Shown here in pieces: positions 55,449 through 64,000 of a stretch of 64,000 nt of DNA; position 1 is the stretch's first letter, and each line of letters opens with the position of its first letter. The notes beneath the pieces were generated by a model. The model had not been told where the DNA came from, did not search any database, and worked only from the letters and a program-made list of their open reading frames with translations. Position numbers and translations under genes: made by a program. Origin of the DNA: Juglans regia (Eukaryota; Streptophyta; Magnoliopsida; Fagales; Juglandaceae); the NCBI RefSeq assembly GCF_001411555.2, contig NC_049916.1:28600558-28664557 (forward strand). Reading direction: 5' to 3'.

Positions 55449-58400
55449 ATGGCGATTATTCTTCCTGTGGACCTGAGCTTTCCACTTCCTTCTGCAGCTA
55501 CTTCGCTTATTTTCTCTTTTTCTTGTTCAATTTTCCAGAGCAATCGCAGAATCCCCGTCAAGTCCATCCCGGTTTCACTCTCAAACTCCAACTTTACGTT
55601 TCCATTTCCAGGCAAAGTCAAACCCTCCCCAGTAATCCCACAATGTTTGGCTGCCCAAAAAAAAAAAAGAACCTTGGGAGTCACATACTCTATGTTACTA
55701 CATTCGTAAAAGTTAAGTTTATCTGTGATATTGTTGTAGGTCCTAAATTCGATTTCAGGGAAAAGGGGAGAAGCGGTAGATCGAGGATCACTCCTTACTG
55801 CGCCGAAAATTCTGACAAGGAAGTGAGTTTACGACTTTATAAAATAAATGTCGAAGGTTTTTTATTTTTCATTTTGCCAATATTTTTATATTGCGTGTTT
55901 TGAATGTTCTACGCAGAAGTCTAGAATTGTGAAGGAAAAAAGCGTATCGGTGATTCTTTTGGCTGGGGGGAAGGGAAAGAGGATGGGAGTGAGTCTTCGT
56001 CTTTGTTTTCAATTCCGATGGGACTGCATTTTTTTTTTTATATCTAAATCCCAGTGCTTTGTTTAATTCACTTGGAGAACCCATTAAGACATGTAAGATG
56101 GTTACTATTTGCCTGGTATGGAGTATTTGTACTTTACTAGATACCAGGAGTTAAATATCCGTACTCAATTGCGTTTTATCTGACAACTAAGATCAAATTG
56201 TTAAACAATAACTAATATATCATTTTCCTTTTCTTTTACATGAATATATAACTGGAAAGTATATATTTTCACGGTTCAAAGCAAAGAAGGCACTACGAGT
56301 ATAAAATACACTTACCTCCTCTAACTACGAAAAAATTTACAACATCCTCAGATCTTTCAATATCTGGCTTGCCCCCAATACACTAATGCGAACCAATTGA
56401 AGTATTTTGAAAAGTGAACTAATTCTTTGGTTTCAGTTTGGTCAGAGGGATCTTGAACTAAGAAAACGACTATAGAAAGCTTTGGTTTGACAATGCTTCA
56501 CACCCCAAAACAAGAGAGCTGCGTGTGGGTTAAATTTGAGATGGAATTTACCTGCTTTATTTTTTCTTTTTCTTTATTATTATTAATTTTTTAGGGGGCC
56601 TGGCGATGGGGAGGGTCCACAGAACTTTTTGATTTTATTTCAACCTAAAGGCAATTGAAGATAGCTTTGCTTGGAGTTATCGGGCCAATGTAATTCATTT
56701 AGTTTAAGGTTTCCATATGAGCTAATGCATAGGCTTCAGCTTTCTTCTTCATGCTGAATATCCTTTTTCAAATCATTCATTTTACTACTGCTTGAGGGAA
56801 TAATTGAAATTGCATTCAAGAAAAGTATAGTTCCAGAGGTATGTATGGCCCTTGTTTGGATTTTTTCCCTTTTATTTTGAGATGGCAAATTGTTATGTAT
56901 GTATATTATATATCTATCCCTACACACACAAATAGAGTGTTTTAGTAAGCTTGAAAGTATACAGCACGTGCTCCCATTTTCTTCCTCTGTTCATAGTTTG
57001 TCTATTCCTTCCGCATCTGTGACATGATGGTTCTGTTTTATTTGTGTAAATAGGCGAGCATGCCAAAGCAGTATCTTCCCCTTTTAGGCCAACCAATTGC
57101 TTTGTATAGGTAAATTGCAACAACTTGACTCAACTATGAATGTTTTTTGGCCATCACATGGGTTTGGCTTCTGATTCTTCTAGAGGTCTGGAAATCCATC
57201 CGTGTATTATCTGGAGCAGTATTAGGAATCTTTTACTTTGTGGTGGGGGGGATTGAATGCTACTCAAGATAAACTCAACATTCACACACACACACACTAA
57301 CGCTCTTGTACTTTTCTCAAAAGCCAAGTCTTAATTTTCTAGTAGAAAAATAAGTCACAAGTCACAAGTATATTGTATGCAAAAGTTATCAACTTTGATG
57401 GATGTCTAAGAATAATTTTAAAGGAAAACTAATAATCTTTTTAGATTCTAATAATTTTATAGAAGTTTTCTAGTTCTGATGTAGCCATGTATAAAAAAAG
57501 GATAAAAATATCCCAAAAAGAACTTAGCATATCAAACTTATGCTCGACAACTATTTGTCATAGAATAGAATGGATCCATTTATATCTTGGGAGTGAAATT
57601 CTCAGAAATTCTTTTTCATAAAAACTTCCAAATTCTATTAGAAACTCATCCCTTAATCTATTACAAAGTCTTGTTTTCACAAGTTTTATCACTGAAAAGT
57701 CATGTTCTGTAGTTGGTTTAGAAACTGGAAGAGTCAACCCTAGGTCACTAATGAACGCAAGTACTTCCAATTTTTTTTATTTGCAATAGAAGAGGAATTA
57801 AGAAAACCATGCTGAGAAGAGAGCGCAGCAAGTTGGTATTTGTTTGATGGTTTTTATGTTGAATTTTTTCCATAACCTGCCTTGCGTATAATATATTATA
57901 AAAACCTCTAATGTACTGATTAATAACAATGTTGAGTTTGAGGGGAGCTTCTATAAAAAAATTTTAACCTGCTCATAAATTGATGTAATAGCTTTCTCAA
58001 ACTTTTTAAAACTCTTTGGAGGGCAAAAAAATTCTTTTGGGGGGTCCTGAAAGCTTGCTTAAACTCTGAGACGGATCATAATGCATGATATCACTCTAGT
58101 TACTGTTGCAGTCAATGTGGTTAACTCGAACAGGGTTTTAAAATGAAAAAAGGTTCAAAATATCGGAGTGCTAAGTGTGGGTTCAACAAACTATTTTTTT
58201 TATATAGGTAAACAAGTTTTATTGATCAAAGAATTAGGCAAAGCCCAAAACAAATAAAAGAAACACCGTGTGCCCTAATTAAGAAGGCGCTAAAGAAACA
58301 AGAAAGTCATGTAGGTCCATGCCATTGAAATCAACAACAATGGCCCAACTACATAGAGTAGTGTAAAATAAAGCCTTAAGTTCCACTAGTGATATCTGTC

Positions 58401-61400
58401 TTCTTCAAACGTTCTTGCATTGCGCTCTTGCCACAAGCACCACATGATGCATATAGGGATCATCTTTTAAACTGCTTTAATCTGCTGCATGCCTCTTATA
58501 TTTGTCCAACTGGCCAACACTGCCTCTACAGTCTCCGACATAGCCCACGCTAGCTCTACTCGACCGATCATCTCATTCCACAAAAACCTTGTTGTCACAC
58601 AATGTAGTAGAAGATGGTCCACCGACTCTCCCCCTCCCCTACACATGCAACACCAATCTACTATGATAACCCTCATTTTTCTCAAATTATCGGTTGTGAG
58701 GATCTTGCCCAACGATGTTGTCCACACAAAAAATGCAGCTTTGGAGGGTGCCTTATGTCTCCAAAGTCTTTTCCAAGGAAAATGAGAGTTAGGCTCTTGA
58801 ATGAGAGCCTTATAAAAAGAGCAAACCGAAAATGCACCTTTGTTGGCGGGTGACCACCACAACCCACTTTCTTGTTGATTGCTTGGTTTAACGGAGTACA
58901 AGAGGCTGTAAAAATCAGCAAAGCTGCTCATCTCCCAATATTGTGCTACTCTACTAAAACTGATGTCCCAATGGATTTGCCCACCCGATAACCCCATGAC
59001 ATCCGCCACTGCAATGTCTTTATCACTGGCAATTTGGAATAGTGAAGGAAATGAATCTTGTAGGGACGTATCCCCACACCAAATATCTTTCCAGAATTTA
59101 ATCCTGGAGCCCTCCCCTAACTAGAGTCGAGTGTGTCGAGTAAAAACCCCCCATCCTCTTCTAATGTGTTTCCACAACCCTACTCCATAGGCTCCTCTAA
59201 CTTCTTTAGTACTCCATCCCCCCAGATGCCTTCATATTTATGCTCAATCACCACCTTTCATAGGGAGGACGCCCTACACCCCTAATGGAAGTCCCAAGTA
59301 TGTCAAAGGAAGTGAGGCCATCTTACATCCCACCATGCTAGCCAGCTGCCGTATATTAGGAACATCTCCAATTGGAATCATCTCTGATTTATTTAAATTC
59401 ACTTTCAAACCGGAGGTTGCTTCAAAACAAAGCAACAATGCCTTCAACGCTTGAATCTAATTTTGATCTGGCTTAAAAAAATAAGCAGATCATCTGCAAA
59501 CAACAAGTGAGATATATTAATGATACCCTTATCTGAGGTTCCAATCGAAAAACTATTATTAACCAAGGCCGATGTCATCCTGCTTAAACCCTCCATCACA
59601 AAAACAAACAGCAGAGGCGACAACGGATTGCCTTGTCTGAGTCCTCGCAAGCTATGGAAGAAACCAGTTGGGCTGCCATTTATCAATACAGAAACTTTCA
59701 TCGTTGATATGTACCAACGAATCCAAGACCACCACCTCTCACCAAAACCGCACCTCCCATGAAGGTAGAGAAGAAAATCCCAGTTAACGTGATCATACGC
59801 TTTCTCCATGTCAAGCTAGCAAATGATCCCTGCTATACCCGCCTTCAACATACCATCTAGATATTCATTAGCAATAAGAAACGCATCTAGGATTTGCCTA
59901 CCTACAAAGGCATTTTGGGGTTTGGTGATGATCTTCCCCACTACCTAACTCTGTCAATTCGCAAGTACTTTGGATATGATTCACTAAGCTAATGGGTCGA
60001 AAGTCCTTAACTTCATTTGCCCCAACCTTCTTTGGAATCAACGCGATGAAAGTGGTATTTAAGCTTCTCTCAAATTCTCCAAATATGAAAAGCTCCTGAA
60101 ACACTTTCATAAGATCTTCCTTGACGACATCCCAACATTCTTGGAAGAAACCCATAGAAAACCCGTCAGGTCCTGGAGCCTTGTCTTTGCCCATCTTCCT
60201 CACTACTTCGAAAACCTCCTCCTCTTCAAAAGCCCTCTCAATTCAAGAGACATCACTCGGTCCAATGGTGTCAAATGCAAGGCCATCAAGAGAGGGCCGC
60301 CATCCCATCAGCTCAGATTATAGTTGCTCATAAAAACCAACTACGTAGTCGTGAATTGCCTGCTCTTCCCTACATTCTACCTTGTCAATCTTCAAAATCT
60401 CTATGTTATTGTTTCTCCTGTGAGAGTTTGCAATACTAAGAAAGAACTTCGTGCTTCGATCTATTTCCCTTAACCACATAGCTCTTGATTTTTGCCGCCA
60501 AGAATTCTCTTCTAGTAATATAATCCTTTCTCGCTCCGCCCCCAACAACGCCTTCCGATCTAATTCTTCCTTAGTAAAAGACCTAGCCTCTTGGAGTCTC
60601 TCTATTTCCTGGATCTCTTTCAACTTGCTTTTCTTGTTCTCCCCTATGTCTCCGAATGATTGCGTGTTCCACAACTTCAAGTCTCTTTTTAACTCTTTTA
60701 ATTTCCCCGCAAGGACGAAGCTAGGGGTACCCTCGATCTGGTATGAGGACCACCACTGACTTACTCTTTCTACAAAACCTTCAGATTTCAGTCACATGTT
60801 TTCAAATTTGAAATATCTCCTCTACGGAGGCCACCACAATCAAGCATGATAGGCCAACGATCCGAACCAATATGAGGCAAACACTTTTGTCAAACATCCG
60901 GAAAGTGGCTTCCCATTTTGGAGATATTAAGAAGCGATCCAACCAAGACCATGTCTGATTATTAGCCCACGTGGTTGTACCCCCAGGTAGTGGCATATCA
61001 ACCAAGCTTAAGTTAGAGATGCACTCAGAGAACTCTATCATTGCTGGCCGCCCTCTTCTATTACCTAAGGACTCACTTGGAAATCTAGTGACATTGAAAT
61101 CTCCCCCAATACACCATGGAAGTTCCCACTAGCTGAGTACTCCTACCAATTCGTCCCACAAAGATGCTCTGTTGTTGTCTAAGTTTGGTCCATCGACAAC
61201 TGCAAAAGTCCACAAAAAGTTATCAGACACACTCTTAAAAGAGCAAGCAACTGAGTACATCCCTATGAAATCCTCCATTTTCTCCACCACCCGTCTATCC
61301 CACATCACTACCACCCCTTCTGACGCCCCATTAGAGGCCAAATATACCTAATCCACATGAACATAACTCCATAAACTTATCACAATTTTCCTATTGATTA

Positions 61401-63648
61401 GCTTCAACTTAGTCTCCTATACAATGTCCGCCTTCCACTCACAAAGCAAGTTTCTAATCTGCATACGTTTACTGATCTCGTTGAGCCCGTGGACATTATA
61501 CGACACAATTTTTGGTTTCATTGGGAGAAGGTCAGCCCCTTCCCTTTCAACCTGCCCTTGCTTGCGCTTCCCTCAGTATTCAGTGACCACGTCAACCTCT
61601 TGAGCTCACTCTGCTTTTTAGAGCTAGCTTTTCTTTGTTGTTGATGCCTCGCTTCAATGGCTGTAAGCAAGGCCATAAACTGTTCCTCATACCTTTCGCA
61701 CTCCAAACCCACGAATTTTGGAATTTCTTTCACCTTATCAATGACCCAATCCGAGACCTCAAGATGACCAACGAGCATAAAATTTAAGGGCATAGGATCT
61801 ACCTCCCTGCTGTCCATCTGTGTACCTCGGGTTTCTTCCACCAAGGTAATTTCGTCCAAACCTATGTGCTCATCCGTGGCCTGGACAATACTTTGAGAGA
61901 CCTCATCCTCGGATAGCACCATTTCCACCCCATCAGAGTGCACAAAATCCTCAAAAACCTTCCCCTCCTTCAGATTGAACTCAGGTTCCTCGAGGAATTG
62001 TACAGAGAGGTTCGTTGGTGTCGCCCCCTCCACCTCGCACTTCGTCGGCATTGTCTAACCCCCACACGGCAGAGAAAAGCCACCCAACAGAGTTGGAGAG
62101 CCCTTCACAAAGTCTATCGACGAGATCTGTGCTTCTCGCACGTGTGAGCTATCATCAGAGGGTGCCACTGTCATCGTTGACGATTTCTGTATACCCGCCA
62201 GTAGCTCCACTTGCACCGGCGAGCTTTGCGGCGTGGTCCTCAATGGCAACATGTAGGTATCGCCGCTGGGAAAAGCCCTAAGGCTATCGAGGGTCTTCTA
62301 CTGGGCTCTAGGCTGAGGCCCAATCCATTGGCCCATGGACTGTGGCCTGGATTGCCTCTCCTCACCCCCCTCTCCAGATGGGTCCGCGGGCTGATGCCCA
62401 CCCAAGTGGCCCGTCCCCTTAACTAAGCACGTGTGCTTCGGCCCGGTCACCTTAATGCATTGAAGCCCCTCCCCCTTATTCTAATTGATGGGCCTTTGGT
62501 TCAGGCCTGGCCCCTTACCTTTAAACTCCCCCAACCTTAAACTTGCAGCTTCCTTATTTCGCCCAACACAACCTTTTATTTCTGCAATTTATTTCTGTAC
62601 GTTCTGCAAGTAGCTCATCACCTCTTCCAACATCTTGCGCATGTCCCACTCCTTCCCCCTGCCATTTCCCATGTTTTGTACAATATGAGGGGCTCAACGC
62701 GAGTAACTGTCAGAGAAGCTGACACCACCTCCTCCCCCACTCTGCTCACGGTGTGGAAGGGGGGCCTCCTTGTAAGACCGCAACTATGGCCTCGCCTCCT
62801 CCTTCTGCTGTCGTGGAGGACCCCCCTGAAAAACCCCCTACTTCTACCTTCCTACATACACTCACCCATAGCCTCCCTCAGCCTCCTCCATCTTCTTCCC
62901 CCCTCCCTTTCAAGTATGAAGATGAAATTTCTTCTTCCACCCTCACCATATTCAGCAACCACCACGTAACGACCCCGTAAATTCGAACACCTCTGGGCTA
63001 TAAAGCTGTGGTAACCTTCTTTAATGGTGCCATAGAACTCCTTCTCCCCTCTCAAATAGACCTCCAACGCCTTCTGCAGCCAACCCACAGTACTTGATTC
63101 CACCATAATCTCATGATCCTTCTTCCATCCTCTCTCAATGATATGTAGCAAAACTCATTCCTTCACTAATAAAAATAGTTTTGAATCTATAACCAACTCC
63201 CTTGTAAACCCCATCAAAACTAACTCAACACTACACCAACAATATCATCATCGGTTACAACAAGGAAGGTTTTCGCTACATGTATGGAGAGCAAATGTCT
63301 AGGAGAGAGAAAAATTCTTGAGTAGTGGGTTCAACAAACTAATTGCACCATTTTGTTAACAATTTGCACAGTGAGCCTTACATGACTAAAGACGTGGCCC
63401 AGTTCATATTTTGTAATTCTAGGTGGAAAGATTCCTTAGGTTACTCAGATGTAGGTTTGGCTCCTAAGGCAACATTAGGATGGTGTACCTTATGTAAGTT
63501 TGATTTGATTATAAAGTCATTGGTCATCAATCCTTAGTTTCGTGTTCTTGTGACAAAATTATATGCAGTTTGTACACTTTCTCACGATTGATTCAAGTGA
63601 AGGAAATCATTGTGGTTTGTGATCCCTCTTACAAGGACATTTTTGAAG

Positions 63649-63706
<58 letters not shown>

Positions 63707-63894
63707 GTGTGTAGTAGGCTTCTTTGCATGACATCTTGCCACTTGGCTATATTTGACCCATTCGCTCTAGTGCTTTAAGAGATATACAAACTGATGTTTG
63801 TCTTGTTTTAGGAACCAAAGGGAAGCTTTGTGTTGAAGTTAAATTTACACTCCCTGGGAAGGAAAGGCAAGATTCTGTCTACAGTGGCCTTCAG
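55449..63894 (+). CDS. ISPD: 2-C-methyl-D-erythritol 4-phosphate cytidylyltransferase, plastid (exons 1-6, partial)
   Basis: The MEP-pathway enzyme (MCT) that joins CTP and methylerythritol phosphate to CDP-methylerythritol in the plastid stroma. Exons: 1, 55449 to about 55705 (Ser-rich plastid transit peptide, [20 protein letters not shown]); 2, about 55759-55822 ([10 protein letters not shown]); 3, 55917-55988 ([19 protein letters not shown], the nucleotide-binding loop); 4, 57054-57109 ([18 protein letters not shown], with the catalytic Lys region); 5, 63569-63648 ([20 protein letters not shown]); 6, 63812-63894 ([17 protein letters not shown]). Phases join correctly for 2-6. The exon 1 end is uncertain: a 12-A run and two possible acceptors for exon 2 lie there. 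No stops. The rest of the gene is beyond the window. Intron 4 is 6.5 kb because of an L1. Confidence 0.9.
57558..57770 (-). pseudogene. hAT dimerisation domain fossil
   Basis: Minus-strand frame [20 protein letters not shown] followed by [16 protein letters not shown] resembles the C-terminal domain of zinc-finger MYM/TTF-type hAT transposases (normally LPV-TA-ERAFS-K-IKT-LRN). Other parts of the transposase are not recognisable nearby. Confidence 0.6.
58467..59009 (-). pseudogene. zf-RVT domain of the intronic L1
   Basis: 180 residues open: [40 protein letters not shown] and the Cys/His set [18 protein letters not shown], then FLWNEMIGR. Complete as a domain. Confidence 0.85.
59444..60203 (-). 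pseudogene. Reverse transcriptase of the intronic L1
   Basis: 60203-59898: [20 protein letters not shown] and [20 protein letters not shown] followed by SLVN. 59809-59444: [20 protein letters not shown] (first Asp), [20 protein letters not shown] and [11 protein letters not shown] with the catalytic FADD. A shift and a stop at about 59815-59900 separate them. Confidence 0.87.
60318..61341 (-). pseudogene. Endonuclease and linker of the intronic L1
   Basis: 61341-61129: [20 protein letters not shown] and [20 protein letters not shown]. About 61120-60802: [40 protein letters not shown] and [17 protein letters not shown]; the SDHCP block is damaged. 60680-60318 is the charged linker ([40 protein letters not shown]). 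Confidence 0.83.
61518..63151 (-). pseudogene. ORF1 region of the intronic L1
   Basis: 63151-62852: [20 protein letters not shown], then [20 protein letters not shown] and [10 protein letters not shown], the plant L1 ORF1 N-terminal fold. 62252-62055 and 62051-61518 are the acidic tail ([40 protein letters not shown]; a basic end with KKQSELKRL). I see no CCHC knuckle. Probably RNA-binding. Confidence 0.7.
63649..63703 (+). repeat. (TC)n microsatellite at the ISPD intron 5 donor
   Basis: Exon 5 ends GAAG and the intron opens GTTCTCTCTC..., so a run of about 25 TC units starts two or three bases inside the intron. The intron (63649-63811) ends TGTTTTAG. Confidence 0.9.
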
Positions 63895-64000
63895 GTACTA
63901 TCACCATTCCACTCTTAACACTCAACATATTATTGTTGCCATGAAAGGTCGGCAAAATGTTCAAAATATCATAGGCTCAATATTGAACGGACATCAAACA

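Larger units (their letters stand above)
58177..63341 (-). mobile_element. Full-length L1 with 17-bp TSD in ISPD intron 4
   Basis: The body is 58194-63324 (5.1 kb) on the minus strand. The 17-mer GTGGGTTCAACAAACTA stands at 58177-58193 and again at 63325-63341, an exact target duplication. A T-run right after the left TSD is the poly-A tail, with AATAAAA about 25 bases inside. ORF1 region 63151-61518, endonuclease about 61341-60802, RT 60680-59444, zf-RVT 59009-58467. It has no RNase H, unlike the L1s at 1-14330 and 44685-46712. Several stops and shifts make it inactive. Confidence 0.92.
57110..63568 (+). other. ISPD intron 4, transposon-filled
   Basis: Begins GTAAAT and ends ATATGCAG. It holds a (CA)n run at about 57283-57296, a hAT dimerisation-domain fossil (57558-57770), and a full-length L1 (58194-63324). 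Without the L1 and one TSD it would be about 1.3 kb. Confidence 0.88.

Noticed and set aside
1..64000. CRISPR arrays, bacterial operons, rRNA or tRNA genes
   Set aside because: The window is plant nuclear DNA; no regular spacer array and no cloverleaf-like tRNA sequence was noticed. The tRNA matches seen are retrotransposon primer sites only.

Overview
This is a eukaryotic nuclear window from a eudicot, most likely a woody one. The evidence is spliced genes with GT/AG introns, a plastid-targeted MEP-pathway gene, a plant-type complex I subunit, an IDA-like peptide gene, plant L1 retrotransposons with an added RNase H domain, Tat-lineage and chromovirus Ty3 elements, and hAT transposons. The two AT-rich MITEs with CTCAACTCA ends resemble a family I associate with Fagales (walnut/hickory/oak type); that assignment is inference. 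The window is mostly transposons. Four host loci stand out: an intact IDA-like (IDL) peptide gene, its broken tandem copy, a complex I B12/NDUFB3-like gene, and the first six exons of ISPD (MCT), which runs off the right edge.

Layout. 1-14330: a tandem array with a period of about 6.0-6.6 kb. Copies A and B each hold a minus-strand L1 carcass, a plus-strand RNase H end, an intron-containing fragment of the ER membrane complex gene EMC1, and an IDL gene; copy C keeps only L1 sequence. 14577-20408: a non-autonomous Tat-type LTR element (gag on minus, nearly all of pol lost, spliced antisense ORF on plus). 20409-26780: gene-poor, with one decayed coiled-coil/TM reading frame, a 147-bp tandem duplication and a strong hairpin. 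27115-32436: a nearly complete but broken Ty3 chromovirus. 32755-33409: a hAT MITE with a perfect 8-bp TSD and an AT-rich MITE. 33681-42085: an inverted-repeat element into whose right end a 7.3-kb hAT transposon (34712-42040) has inserted; the hAT carries transposase plus captured pieces of an LRR receptor kinase gene and of an NF-YA gene. 44327-44557: complex I subunit (minus). 44685-50200: two degenerate plus-strand L1 fragments, the first starting about 130 bp upstream of that gene. 50201-52345: a satellite-like array split by a hAT-related insertion. 52525-55295: a deleted Tat element with integrase, gag and tandem LTRs, ending about 150 bp before the ISPD start codon. 55449-63894: ISPD exons 1-6; intron 4 holds a hAT fossil and a full-length L1 with a perfect 17-bp TSD.

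The host genes do not form a pathway. ISPD makes CDP-methylerythritol for plastid isoprenoids, the B12-like protein belongs to mitochondrial complex I, and the IDL precursor would yield a secreted signalling peptide. What links the window is transposon biology: nested insertions, gene-fragment capture by a hAT, segmental duplication of a mixed L1/gene block, and satellite birth inside Tat elements. The most interesting object is the hAT element with two unrelated captured gene fragments.
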